DNA from: an uncultured Pseudomonadota bacterium
GTDB lineage: Bacteria > Pseudomonadota > Gammaproteobacteria > Burkholderiales > SG8-41
DNA: 50,793 nt
Direction: 5' to 3'
Assembly: GCA_946885605.1 (NCBI GenBank)
Contig: CAMPGR010000010.1
Location: 1 to 50,793, forward strand
Shown piece by piece: positions 1 to 8,145 of the stretch. A program made the translations under genes and the position numbers. The notes under the pieces are model-generated. The model was not told where the DNA came from, did not search any database, and saw nothing but the letters and a program-made list of their open reading frames with translations. Positions within the stretch are counted from its first letter, which is position 1; the number at the start of each line of letters is the position of its first letter.

Positions 1-161
1 TTCTTGGGCTTCTTGGGCTCGTCCTCAGACTGCGAGAGAATCAATTGGACCGGTTCAGCCGACCGTGCTGCCTTCTTGCTATCATCATCGGCGTGTGCAA
101 ATACGCTTGGAACCGACAGGGCCAATACTCCGGCCAAAGCGGGCAACATTTTTGCCTTCAT
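1..161 (-). CDS. Exported small protein, partial (runs off left edge)
   Basis: Only the first 53 codons are inside the window; the stop lies beyond the left edge. The start ATG at 161 is preceded by an AGGAA-type ribosome binding site. The product begins with a lysine-containing n-region, a hydrophobic stretch (about residues 5-19) and a probable signal-peptidase site near VFA-HA (about residue 22), followed by a charged, lysine/aspartate-rich segment. This is the normal layout of a Sec-exported periplasmic protein. I do not recognise the family from this fragment. The 235 bases between it and the next gene hold only a short imperfect palindrome near 300-316. Confidence 0.6.
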   Translation of the reverse strand, partial: MKAKMLPALAGVLALSVPSVFAHADDDSKKAARSAEPVQLILSQSEDEPKKPK

Positions 162-396
162 GATGGATTTCCTAATAAATAAAGGTTGGCAACAGAACGC
201 GCGGGGCTCCCGGCGCTTCGATACGAGCGCGCGAAAAGTGAGTGAGTTCCGCACTATTACAAACTGTTTCACTCCTTTCGCGCTGCTTACGCTCTCTTAC
301 GCGAAGCTTTCGCGCCGCTTAAGAGGAGAAGCAACGAAAGCTTGTTTGGGCCGGGAACGCGCTGTACAAGATGCACCTCCAGAAAGGGGATGAATC

Positions 397-837
397 ATGC
401 TTGAACGATTTCAAGGGAAAGAGGGCCGGCCGGCGCTCATGGATGCGCTGCGCCGCCAGTTTCTCGTCGATGGCAGCTCGGAGATCGCGGAACAGATCGC
501 GAACTGGATGCAGCTCAAGGAATATGCCAAGGAAGAAGCGATCTTCAACCAGGGAGAAAGGGGAGGCGACATATGCCTCCTCCTCGCCGGCAAAGTATCG
601 GTTCGCGTGAACGAGCGGGAAGTCGCCCTCGTCAATGCCGGCATGCACGTCGGCGAAATCGGGATGCTGGAGCCGTTCAAGGGTCGCTCGGCGACAGTGG
701 TGGCGGTCGAAACGGTCATCGCAGCGCACGTGACCCAGACGAGGTTCTTCGAGATGGCAAAGTTCCATCCCGATCTCTGGCGCCGCCTCGCGCTCGAGCT
801 TGGCCATCGTCTGGTAGACACCCAGCGGAAGGGGTAG
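397..837 (+). CDS. Stand-alone cyclic-nucleotide-binding (CRP-like) domain protein
   Basis: A 146-residue protein that is essentially one cNMP-binding beta-barrel. The phosphate-binding cassette is visible at about residues 86-106: VGEIGMLEPFKGRSATVVA keeps the glycine-glutamate pair and the arginine-serine-alanine that contact cyclic nucleotide in CRP-type domains. No helix-turn-helix or enzymatic domain follows, so it is not a CRP/FNR transcription factor. The N-terminal part (ERFQGKEGR...LMDALRRQ) resembles, from memory, the sensor half of cNMP-domain/TIR-like nucleotide-binding proteins, but the protein ends right after the barrel. A purine-rich ribosome binding site precedes ATG 397. Partner and ligand are unknown. 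Confidence 0.8.
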   Translation: MLERFQGKEGRPALMDALRRQFLVDGSSEIAEQIANWMQLKEYAKEEAIFNQGERGGDICLLLAGKVSVRVNEREVALVNAGMHVGEIGMLEPFKGRSATVVAVETVIAAHVTQTRFFEMAKFHPDLWRRLALELGHRLVDTQRKG

Positions 838-902
838 CGCGAGCGAGCGGGTCAGCGCACTACGAAATCTCCGTCGCCGTTCTGCAAGCGCACAGCAATT
901 TC

Positions 903-1844
903 CTAGCTGGCGTCTCTCGGATGCCCCGAGCGTTCCAGGACGGTGCGATCCCATTGCGCCAGGTTCGCCGCGGCAGCGTACGTCGAGCGTAGAAACTCCA
1001 ACAGCGTGTGATCGGGCAATTCCGACTGCCGCACGGCATCGTACGGAAGGATGAACTCGCGCAGGTCGTTGCTGTAAAAGGCATCAGGCGGCTGCACCGG
1101 AGCTTCCGCGAAGCCGGGCGGCTCCGGGTAGGCGTATGAATAGAACGCCGCGTACGGGATCGGACCGCCGCCGGGCCAGAACCCGCAGCTGCTCACTTCC
1201 TCGCTGTAGGCCTCCTGAACCACCCAGTCCGGCAGGTTCGGAATTCCACCCGGATGCTTGGGTGCGCGGCGTCCGGAAAACCGCGTCACTGCGAGGTCCG
1301 GAGCACCCCAGAAAAAATGCACCGGGCTGCATTTGCCCTTGAACGGTGAACGGAATTCTTTGAACACTCTATCGGCCTGCACGAGTATGCGCGAGAAGCG
1401 GTTTGCGTATTCCCTGTCGTAGGCACGATGATGCTCGTCCTCGTCGAACGCTGTGGCATCGGCCACTTCGTTGGGCACGCGATTGATGACGACCGGCATC
1501 CCGAGCCGTTCCAACGCTTCCATGAGCTGGCGATAGAAAGCCGCCACCGACTCCGCTTTAAGCTCGGTCCGGCTGACGGCGCCGTCGCTCGTCTGAATGA
1601 CCAGTTGGTGCTCGACGAAGTCGAAGTCTATTTGAAACGTCCGATCGCCATGCGGAACCGGTGAAGTCGTCAAGCCTCTCGGCGTCACGTAGAGGGTTAC
1701 GTGCCAGGAATGGTTGATCCACGGCGTTTGCGCGAGGCGCAGCTTGCCTACGATCTGCGTCCACAGGTGCAGTGTTGCATAGCTGTCCTTCCAGTCCTGC
1801 AGAGGCAGCGCGGGCCATGCATGGGAGTGTGGAGAGGCATCCAT
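903..1844 (-). CDS. DUF5996 family protein
   Basis: A 313-residue soluble protein. The opening signature (WPALPLQDWKDSYATLHLW, then TQIVGKLRLAQTPWINHSWH) is characteristic of DUF5996, a widespread family of unknown function often found as a single gene. Full length for the family. The start at 1844 has a strong GGAGG ribosome binding site four bases upstream. No signal peptide or membrane segment. The C-terminal half is rich in tryptophan, tyrosine and histidine, for example HFFWGAPDLAVTRFSGRRAP. It is encoded alone, facing the cNMP-domain gene. Confidence 0.85.
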   Translation of the reverse strand: MDASPHSHAWPALPLQDWKDSYATLHLWTQIVGKLRLAQTPWINHSWHVTLYVTPRGLTTSPVPHGDRTFQIDFDFVEHQLVIQTSDGAVSRTELKAESVAAFYRQLMEALERLGMPVVINRVPNEVADATAFDEDEHHRAYDREYANRFSRILVQADRVFKEFRSPFKGKCSPVHFFWGAPDLAVTRFSGRRAPKHPGGIPNLPDWVVQEAYSEEVSSCGFWPGGGPIPYAAFYSYAYPEPPGFAEAPVQPPDAFYSNDLREFILPYDAVRQSELPDHTLLEFLRSTYAAAANLAQWDRTVLERSGHPRDAS

Positions 1845-1980
1845 GAGTCCTCCTGCGAAGCGAGCGGCGATGGGCCTCTACACTATCGCCAAAGGCACAT
1901 TATGGTCTTCAGCTCAGGTCGTTGAAACCGGGTTGAAAGCCGTGCTTGTTGCGGCTCGTCAGAAATGGCGTGGGACAGCC

Positions 1981-2012
1981 GGGACGGCGTTGGTAACCGC
2001 TGGCGCCGTCCC
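1981..2012. terminator. Strong hairpin, possible terminator
   Basis: A perfect 9-bp stem (GGGACGGCG at 1981-1989 with CGCCGTCCC at 2004-2012) closes a 14-base loop. It lies about 50 bases past the stop of the minus-strand gene at 2062-2313. No good T-run follows on either strand, so termination is inferred from position and stem strength only. Confidence 0.4.
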
Positions 2013-2061
2013 GTGCTGACTCACGAAATTGCGGGAAGTCTGGGAAGACCCTCGGTGGGGC

Positions 2062-2313
2062 TTAGTTCCAAGGCACGCTGTTTTTCACGACGTAAAGCTT
2101 GGAAGCGCTCTCGTCTTCGGCGCCCGCATCGGGCCGGGATACGGCGGCGGGTTCCTCGAGAACTGCCTCCACCGCCCGGGCCTTGGCGCGTTCCTCCATG
2201 CGCCTCTCGCGGCGGATCTTGGCGAACGTCTTTCTCAGGTCCGTTGCGCTGCTCGGCGTGTAGCGGAACGAAGGATCGAGGATAGATTTTACTTGTCCGG
2301 AATTCTGCGTCAT
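2062..2313 (-). CDS. Small charged hypothetical protein
   Basis: An 83-residue soluble protein with a strong AGGAG ribosome binding site eight bases before ATG 2313. It opens with a polar segment containing ILDPSFRYTPSSATDLRKTF, then a basic helix rich in arginine and glutamate (FAKIRRERRMEERAKARAVEA), then a low-complexity acidic tail. Similar short openings occur, as I recall, in uncharacterised betaproteobacterial proteins, but I cannot name a family. No cysteines, signal peptide or membrane segment. It stands alone. Confidence 0.6.
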   Translation of the reverse strand: MTQNSGQVKSILDPSFRYTPSSATDLRKTFAKIRRERRMEERAKARAVEAVLEEPAAVSRPDAGAEDESASKLYVVKNSVPWN

Positions 2314-2698
2314 GTGGGTCTCCTATATTCCAGTTAAAGATGTATTTATCGTTTCTCCAGGCAACCCGGCCGTCTCGGAGAGACCCGTGGCTTTCCGGCC
2401 CCGCATCGCTGCGGAAGTGGCTTTTCTGGAACGTAGAGGTATGACGTAGCTGTCGAACTGGTTCTCCCGTGCAATGGCGATGCGCGTAATCTAGATACCG
2501 TTCGGGGAATGCAACAGGACTATTGGTATCGATACTTTCGTGCAGTGTGTGACATAAGCACGCTCCGCGTGCTAGGTATTGAATGGAAAGGCAATTCAGA
2601 GACCGATTTGCCGGTCGAGAATGTTCGCGGCCGCCTTGAGCCCGGTCCCCTCGTCGTCTTTCTGCAACACGCGTGGCGAGAGGTCTCTTATCGCCGCA
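2314..2698. other. Intergenic stretch, nothing identified
   Basis: 385 bases between the small protein gene and the MFS gene. Plus-strand reading frames here have poor codon quality and no ribosome binding site. No clear hairpin-plus-T-run terminator, RNA gene or repeat was found. Confidence 0.4.
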
Positions 2699-4177
2699 TC
2701 AGGGCGGTGGCCGCGGCCGGATGCGGCGCTCGCGGAGCCAGCCAAATGGCAACAGGATGACGGTGCGCAGCCCTTCGATCGGCGAGAGCTGATCGAGCGA
2801 GCGCATCGCTTCGATCACGAACTGCTGCACCACAGTACGCTCGCTGTGCTCCTCGCCCTCGCGGATGAGTGAGAGCCGGTGCAGCACATAGAAGCCGAGC
2901 GCGAACGAGATCGCGAACAGGAACTCCCAGTGCTGGAACTGGAGCAGCGTGACCTCCTTCGTCGCATCGGGCGAAGTCCACTGGAAAGTCAGCGAGAGCT
3001 GGCGCGCCGCGAACCAGTCGGCGAGCGCGCCGCCCATGAGCGCCGCGATGCCAGCCGCTAGCGATCCCGAGAGGCCCCCTGCGGTGAGATACGACGTGCC
3101 GCGGCCTTGGGGCGCGAGCTTGAGGCCGAGATTGCCGGTCGCGAGCCCGATGCCGCCCGAAGCCGTGCCCATGACGACGTGTATCGCGTAGAGCAATGGC
3201 AGGGTGAGGGCGTGCGGCTCCGGGAGCGCGGCAAATGCGAGGCCCACCAAGCTTGCAAAGTATGCAGGCAATGCGACGCGCAGGATCGCCTTGTTCGAAA
3301 GACGGTCCGAGAGCCGGCCCCACAGATAGAGCGTGAGGGCGGTCGCAATCTGGGCCGCCATCCATAGCGTGGTCACCGTGCCGAGCTCGTAGCCCATCTG
3401 GCGCAACAGGTACACCGTGATGAACGGCGCGGCGATGTTCGACGCGAGGTTCCAGGAAGCCATGAAGATGATGACGGTGCGAAACTCGGCGTCCTGAAAG
3501 GGCGTGCGCAATAGCTCGAACAAAGGCGTGCGGGCAACGTCCGCCGCCATCGGGGGTTCCGGCACGCGCATGAGATAGTACGTGCTCACGAATCCGGCCA
3601 CGCCGGCTGCAGCGAAGGCGACTGCATAGGCGTGCGTCTTGTCGACGCCGGGCCATTGCTGCACGAGGTAGCCAGCGCTCAATGCGCCGATGGACGAGAG
3701 CACTGTCGACCAGAAGAGCCGCTTCGAAAAGAGCTCGCCGAGCGTCTCGCGCGGCACGAGTTGATGCACCCACGAGTTGAACGCGCAGCCGGCGATCGAT
3801 CCCAGGAGCGCGATGGCGGCCTGCGCGACGACGAGCGCGCCCAGCTGCAGCGATCTCTCGGGAAGAAAGGGAATGAGCGCCAGGCCGAGGATGAGCGTGC
3901 GCGAGGCGGTGACTGAGAGCACCGTGATCTTCCGGCGCTGGCGCACCCGCTCGACGAGCACCACCGCGCCGATCTGCGATAGCTGCGCGAGGAAGGGGAT
4001 GGCGGCGAGGAGCCCGATGATGGAAGCGCTTGCGCCCAATTCGACGGCGAAGCCGACGAGAATGACGCCGCCGTAAAGCGCGCCAGCCAGCGTGGCCCAC
4101 GCAGCGTCTTTCACCAAAGCGCTCTTGCCGCGCTCGAGGTCTTCGGGCGTTATCGTGTCGTCCGGGCGCAGTCGCAT
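2699..4177 (-). CDS. MFS transporter
   Basis: A 492-residue polytopic membrane protein of the major facilitator superfamily, with about twelve hydrophobic segments starting near residue 30. The cytoplasmic loop motif of the second half is seen at about residues 287-297 (WGRLSDRLSNK), matching MFS motif A (G-x-L-[SA]-D-R). The corresponding first-half loop around residue 76-83 is basic (ERVRQRRK). Substrate unknown. It is divergent from a UGSC-partner paralogue (4228) with only 50 bases between the two starts, so the two may share a promoter and a task. The start at 4177 has no strong ribosome binding site. Confidence 0.85.
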   Translation of the reverse strand: MRLRPDDTITPEDLERGKSALVKDAAWATLAGALYGGVILVGFAVELGASASIIGLLAAIPFLAQLSQIGAVVLVERVRQRRKITVLSVTASRTLILGLALIPFLPERSLQLGALVVAQAAIALLGSIAGCAFNSWVHQLVPRETLGELFSKRLFWSTVLSSIGALSAGYLVQQWPGVDKTHAYAVAFAAAGVAGFVSTYYLMRVPEPPMAADVARTPLFELLRTPFQDAEFRTVIIFMASWNLASNIAAPFITVYLLRQMGYELGTVTTLWMAAQIATALTLYLWGRLSDRLSNKAILRVALPAYFASLVGLAFAALPEPHALTLPLLYAIHVVMGTASGGIGLATGNLGLKLAPQGRGTSYLTAGGLSGSLAAGIAALMGGALADWFAARQLSLTFQWTSPDATKEVTLLQFQHWEFLFAISFALGFYVLHRLSLIREGEEHSERTVVQQFVIEAMRSLDQLSPIEGLRTVILLPFGWLRERRIRPRPPP

Positions 4178-4179
4178 CG

Positions 4180-4197
4180 CGATACGTTACGATATCG
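4180..4197. promoter_or_regulatory. Inverted repeat in divergent promoter region
   Basis: CGATA and TATCG arms separated by eight bases lie in the 50-bp gap between the divergent MFS and UGSC-partner-like genes. The position suits an operator controlling both. No dedicated regulator gene is adjacent, so this is only a candidate. Confidence 0.3.
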
Positions 4198-4227
4198 TTG
4201 TGAACGAACGGCAGTGAGCTTTTAACG

Positions 4228-5247
4228 ATGGACGCGGTCGAGCATTTCTTCAGCAAGCAATGGTCAGACGGACTGCCTGTCGTCCCGCCCACGGAGGAGC
4301 GGCTTGCCGCCATGCTCACCGCGACGCGACGGGATCCAGAGGCGTTGATCGGCCTGGTGCCGCCGCTCATGGCGCCCGCTACGGTGCGCGCCATCGCGTT
4401 GCACGCAATTATGGCAGGCTGCGAGCCTGCTTACATGCCGATTCTGATCGGCGCGATGGAGTGTGTGCTGGAGGAGCGCTTCAATCTCACGTTGCTGCAG
4501 GCGACAACGAGCGCAGGCGCGCCGTTCCTCCTCGTCAACGGTCCGTACGCGCATGAAGTCGGTCTCCATGGCGGCATGGGGTGTTTCGGGCCGGGCTTCC
4601 GCGCAAACGCGACCATCGGGCGCGCGTTGCGGCTCATGATGACGAATCTCGGCGGCGGCGTACCGGGCATCACCGCGTTGAGCGGCTTCGGCGGACCGTG
4701 GCGCTACACCTATTGCGTGGCCGAGAACGAAGCGGAGAGTCCGTGGCCTTCTTATTCCCGCACGCGCGGGTTCGCAGCGGACGCGAACGTCGTGACGGCA
4801 ATTCCTCTGGAAGGCCCCGTGCTCGTATGGGACGACACGAGCGAAGAGCCGGAGCGTCTCGTCGTCGCAATCGCGGATATGATGTGCGCGATCGGAGGCG
4901 GCAACATCTACCGGCAGGCCGACATGGCGGTGGTGCTGAGCCCCCAGCATGCGGAAATCTTTGCAAAGGCGGGTTTGTCACGCGAGGAGACGTATCGCCT
5001 GTTGATCGAGCGCGCACGGCGCCCGTTGCGGGAGATCCGACGCGGCGGGATCTGGCGCGGCGCGAGCGGTGCGGCGCGCTGGCCGTTCGAAGTCGATCTC
5101 GATGACGGCGACGCGCTCGTTCCCGCGATTGCGGATCCAGACGATCTGCATCTCATTGTCGCGGGAGGCGCCGGATCGCCGAGCAGTCTCGTGATGCACG
5201 GGATCACCGTCGCGAGTCGCGCGGTGAGCCGCGCATACTCGGTGTGA
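4228..5247 (+). CDS. UGSC-partner family protein, orphan copy
   Basis: A 339-residue soluble protein clearly homologous over its full length to the 350-residue protein at 41854-42906, which sits directly upstream of the UGSC selenoprotein. Shared blocks: a WSDG..PVV.PTE.R opening (residues 12-25), an AGC-P-Y-P block (63-71), the highly conserved GCFGPGFRANATIGRA (118-133) followed by NLGGG (140-144), and an SPQHA motif in the second half. No signal peptide or membrane segment. Unlike the other copy, no UGSC gene follows; the next gene is on the opposite strand. Biochemical function is unknown. A divergent MFS gene suggests a transport-linked role. Confidence 0.75.
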   Translation: MDAVEHFFSKQWSDGLPVVPPTEERLAAMLTATRRDPEALIGLVPPLMAPATVRAIALHAIMAGCEPAYMPILIGAMECVLEERFNLTLLQATTSAGAPFLLVNGPYAHEVGLHGGMGCFGPGFRANATIGRALRLMMTNLGGGVPGITALSGFGGPWRYTYCVAENEAESPWPSYSRTRGFAADANVVTAIPLEGPVLVWDDTSEEPERLVVAIADMMCAIGGGNIYRQADMAVVLSPQHAEIFAKAGLSREETYRLLIERARRPLREIRRGGIWRGASGAARWPFEVDLDDGDALVPAIADPDDLHLIVAGGAGSPSSLVMHGITVASRAVSRAYSV

Positions 5248-5288
5248 AACCCTTGCCCTTCTTTAGAGCGCGAGCGCGGTCAGGGCCG

Positions 5289-5666
5289 TCAGATGGGATA
5301 AAGTGTAGTGAAGAGCGACAGCGGCAAAACCTGCAGCGTGAGGTCGTCGAAGTAGCCGACGATGAAGTGTACCTCTTCGGAGGGCAGCCGTGCGGTGTAG
5401 CGTCCGTAGCAGCCTTCGGTAAGTTTGCCGTCTCGTCCGAGCCAGGTTACGCGCTTTGGCGCGTTGGTGACCGCACGCAGCGAGCACGCCTCGTCGGTCA
5501 GCGTGACAACGCCGCTTTCGAGATGGGCGACAAAGAGCGGCCTTCCTTCAACATGAGACGGTTGGAGAACGAAAGGAACCGTTAGCAGAGAGAGGCAGAT
5601 GGCGGTGCGCCGTATGTGTATCGGAGAACTGCTGCGGCGTCGAAGCACTGAATGATCCCTGGCCAT
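5289..5666 (-). CDS. Small exported hypothetical protein
   Basis: A protein of about 125 residues with a basic N-terminus, a hydrophobic segment (AICLSLLTVPFVLQPS) suggesting export, and a compact C-terminal domain. That domain has a GVVTLTDEAC...EGCYGRY pattern whose two cysteines could form a disulfide in the periplasm. I recall similar short exported proteins in betaproteobacteria but cannot name the family. The start is uncertain: ATG 5666 is used here, an upstream in-frame ATG at 5735 lacks a ribosome binding site, and a GTG lies about five codons further in. It is convergent with the UGSC-partner-like gene. Confidence 0.5.
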   Translation of the reverse strand: MARDHSVLRRRSSSPIHIRRTAICLSLLTVPFVLQPSHVEGRPLFVAHLESGVVTLTDEACSLRAVTNAPKRVTWLGRDGKLTEGCYGRYTARLPSEEVHFIVGYFDDLTLQVLPLSLFTTLYPI

Positions 5667-5904
5667 CTTGCCCGCTCGCACATGAGCTTGCGCGCTTCGA
5701 TGAGAAACGGATGCGCTGTAAGGCGGCGGCAGCATGGACTGTATGGATCAGGCGGCGCGAACTTCAGAAGTCTTCAAAAATGTTGGGAAAGGCGAAGAGC
5801 GGGAGATCTCAAACCGGCATGCCGCCGGCATTCGGCTTCCGGGAACGCCTTTACAATGGTGCGCGCGCTTCAAACTTCCTGGGAAATGACTTGAACAACC
5901 GCTT

Positions 5905-6567
5905 ATGCCCGAGCTTTTGAGCAACGACCTGACGAGCTTCGTCTTGAGTGCGGTTCTGCTCTTCGGCTATCACTACTTTCTGCGTTACAAGCTGAAGACG
6001 AACCCGGCCTACACCATTCAGGCCGTCAATGCCGCGGCACGGCTCGCCTGGGTCGAAGGCATCATGAGGAAGCCGGGACACGAGGTCCTTGCGGTGCAGA
6101 CACTGCGTAACGCGATCATGGGGCCCACCTTCTTCGGGACGACGGCGGTTCTCCTGCTGATCGGCACCATCACGCTCACCGGCCAGGCTGACCAACTGGA
6201 ACAAACCTGGCACGCGCTCAATCTCTTCGGCACATCGAGCGCCGGGTTGTGGCTCGCGAAGGTCCTGTTGCTGCTCATGGACTTCCTTGTCGCGTTCATG
6301 TGCTTTGCGCAGGCGGTGAGGCTTTTCATACACGTGGGCTTCATGATCAACGTCCCGGCGGCGGATGCGCGGCGCAACTCCATGAAATTTGTAGCCGAGC
6401 AGCTCAATCGGGCAGGCCGCTACCACTGGATGGGCCTGCGTGCGTACTACTGCGCCGTGCCGCTCTTGTTCTGGCTGTTCGGCCCGCACTTCATGGTCGT
6501 GGCAACGATGGTGGTGGTGGCGATTCTTTATTACCTCGATCGCACGCCGGGTGAGGAGACAACCTGA
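5905..6567 (+). CDS. DUF599 family membrane protein
   Basis: A 220-residue membrane protein with about four hydrophobic segments (near residues 10-26, 72-90, 112-135 and 180-212). The block NPAYTIQAVNAAARLAWVEG, followed shortly by VLAVQTLRNAIMGPTFFGTT, is typical of DUF599. Molecular function is not known. Full length. The start at 5905 has a weak ribosome binding site, but no better in-frame start exists before the first membrane segment. A strong hairpin follows 18 bases after the stop. Confidence 0.85.
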   Translation: MPELLSNDLTSFVLSAVLLFGYHYFLRYKLKTNPAYTIQAVNAAARLAWVEGIMRKPGHEVLAVQTLRNAIMGPTFFGTTAVLLLIGTITLTGQADQLEQTWHALNLFGTSSAGLWLAKVLLLLMDFLVAFMCFAQAVRLFIHVGFMINVPAADARRNSMKFVAEQLNRAGRYHWMGLRAYYCAVPLLFWLFGPHFMVVATMVVVAILYYLDRTPGEETT

Positions 6568-6585
6568 GAATTGCAGGCAAAAAGA

Positions 6586-6625
6586 AGCCCCGCACAAGTT
6601 TGGGAGGGGAGGGGTGTGCGGGGCT
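6586..6625. terminator. GC-rich hairpin terminator
   Basis: A perfect 10-bp stem (AGCCCCGCAC at 6586-6595 with GTGCGGGGCT at 6616-6625) and a 20-base purine-rich loop, preceded by an A-run (CAAAAAGA). Read on the plus strand it closes the DUF599 gene but lacks a T-run after it; read on the minus strand the A-run becomes the T-run. No convincing minus-strand gene feeds into it. Bases 6626-6893 show nothing else clear. Confidence 0.55.
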
Positions 6626-6893
6626 ACACAGGGATGTGTAAGAGGAAGTGTATCGATACCCGAGTCGAAATGCTGCCAGAGAAAACGGACAATGAAGTGT
6701 AGCCCGTTCTCTACAAGACGCGCGTCCACCCTAGTACTCGTACGTAGGCTTTGCTAGCTCATCCGGCGGATTTACCGCGATCACGCCAGAAAGCATAATC
6801 GTCGCTTCCAAAAAGGCCGCGCTGCGTGTTGACTTCGTAGCCGGTGCGAGGTGACCCATAAGCGCGAGCGGACGGCTGCAAATCAACGAGGAC

Positions 6894-7361
6894 ATGGCGT
6901 TCCAGCGCCGTACGTGGGCGGTGGAGCGAACCTGTTGGGTCATCATGGGCGCCGTGCTCGTCACTGCGCTCGCCGGAGGCTTTTCTGTAGGGCCGGTCAG
7001 TACGGTGGAGGCGACGGACGAAAGCGGCCTCATCTACATTCAGTACGAGCGGTTCCTGCGCAATCTCGCATCCTCCACGCTCCGCGTATCGCTTGCCCCC
7101 GAGGCGACTTCGCGATCGACAGCCACGATCCGCCTGAGCGGCGCGCTTGCATCGGAAGTGAAAGTGGACAAGGTGGTGCCGGAGCCCGTCGAGACGAGGT
7201 TGACGCACGACGGCTTGGAGTTCGTGTTCGCGATTGCCGACCCCGGCAAGCCTGCCTTGATTGCCTTTCATCTGCAACCGGAGACGGTCGGCCGTATCGC
7301 CGGCGCCGTGGGCGTGAGCGGTGTCAAGCCGGCGCGCATCAATTCCTTCGTCTATCCCTGA
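6894..7361 (+). CDS. Hypothetical membrane-anchored protein paired with DUF421
   Basis: A 155-residue protein with an N-terminal hydrophobic segment (about residues 14-33, [20 protein letters not shown]) that could be a signal anchor, then a beta-rich extracytoplasmic region with no recognised motif. A GAGG ribosome binding site precedes ATG 6894. The downstream DUF421 gene starts 8 bases after its stop, so the two are almost certainly one operon and may form a membrane complex. No enzymatic residues stand out. Confidence 0.65.
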   Translation: MAFQRRTWAVERTCWVIMGAVLVTALAGGFSVGPVSTVEATDESGLIYIQYERFLRNLASSTLRVSLAPEATSRSTATIRLSGALASEVKVDKVVPEPVETRLTHDGLEFVFAIADPGKPALIAFHLQPETVGRIAGAVGVSGVKPARINSFVYP

Positions 7362-7369
7362 GCGGACAC

Positions 7370-7840
7370 ATGGACGCGGTACTGAGAGCGGCTGCCATCT
7401 ACATTGCACTGCTGATCATATTCCGCATATCGGGACGCCGCACCTTGTCGGAGATCACGACCTTCGACCTCATACTGGTGCTCATCGTCGGCGAGGCGAC
7501 CCAACAGGCCATGCTTGGGCAGGATCACTCGTTCACCAACGCACTGCTGGTCATCATGACGCTGGTCTTCCTCGATATCCTCATTTCGTATGCGAAGATG
7601 CGCTCCGGAAAGTTACAGAAGGTGCTGGAGGGCGTGCCCACGATCATCGTCGAGAACGGGCGCCCGCTACACGATCGCATGCGCATGGCGCGCGTGGACG
7701 AGGAGGATGTGATGGAAGCTGCCCGCAGGCTGCGCGGGATCGAGCGGCTCGATCAGATTCGTTACGCCGTGCTCGAAGTGAACGGCGGCATCACGGTGAT
7801 CCCCTTCGAGCAGCCGGGAAGTCACGGCGCGCATTCGTGA
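7370..7840 (+). CDS. DUF421 (YetF-like) membrane protein
   Basis: A 156-residue protein with short hydrophobic helices in the first half (residues about 5-20, 30-42 and 56-75) and a soluble C-terminal domain. The [29 protein letters not shown] block and the [11 protein letters not shown]..., [11 protein letters not shown] pattern identify the DUF421/YetF family, of unknown function. ATG 7370 follows the stop of the upstream membrane protein by 8 bases. Slightly short for the family, but with both domains present. Confidence 0.85.
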   Translation: MDAVLRAAAIYIALLIIFRISGRRTLSEITTFDLILVLIVGEATQQAMLGQDHSFTNALLVIMTLVFLDILISYAKMRSGKLQKVLEGVPTIIVENGRPLHDRMRMARVDEEDVMEAARRLRGIERLDQIRYAVLEVNGGITVIPFEQPGSHGAHS

Positions 7841-7909
7841 AAAATGTCATAGCGTCGAAGCGCGAATCAAGGGTAGGGTTCGATCAAGTCGGGACCTCAC
7901 CGGGTCCCG

Positions 7910-8005
7910 CGCTTCGAAAAGGGCAAACCCGACCGAAAGGCGGGGGCGCAAAGTCGCTGGTCTAAAGAGCCGCGCTGCTCCATGACCGAGAGATTGCCGA
8001 GGGCG
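7910..8005 (+). promoter_or_regulatory. Cyclic-di-GMP-I (GEMM) riboswitch aptamer
   Basis: The class I c-di-GMP aptamer pattern is intact: GGGCAAACC at 7921-7929, a short stem capped by a GAAA tetraloop (7935-7938), then GGCGCAAAG at 7945-7953, GGTCTAAAG in the second helix, and a closing GACCGAGAGATTGCCGAG-type end. The outer P1 stem pairs CGCTTCG (7910-7916) with CGAG(G)GCG (7998-8005). A separate 6-bp hairpin precedes it (7891-7908). It sits in a 305-base gap ahead of the RRM-like gene at 8146. The family assignment rests on motif match from memory. Confidence 0.85.
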
Positions 8006-8031
8006 AGTGGTCGGGCTTCGGTAATCTTTTT
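7992..8031 (+). terminator. Riboswitch expression-platform terminator
   Basis: GATTGCCGA (7992-8000) pairs with TCGGTAATC (8018-8026), a 9-bp stem with one G-U pair, followed directly by TTTTT (8027-8031). The 5' arm shares bases 7998-8000 with the P1 stem of the c-di-GMP aptamer, so the two structures exclude each other. Ligand binding that stabilises P1 should block termination, making this a probable ON switch. Confidence 0.8.
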
Positions 8032-8145
8032 GAACTGCCCTTGACTCCCCTTCGTGGTCCTGCCGGCTTTCTCCCCGCAAGAAGGCGTGTCGTGTGCTGG
8101 TCGAGTTGCCGCTTGTGAAATGCAATGTACGGCAGGGAGGAAACG

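Noticed and set aside
6731..7033. Minus-strand frames ending near 6731-6759 with a plausible-looking tail
   Set aside because: They overlap the start of the well-supported gene at 6894, have no ribosome binding site, and no start fits the C-terminal-like part. Kept out of the annotation.
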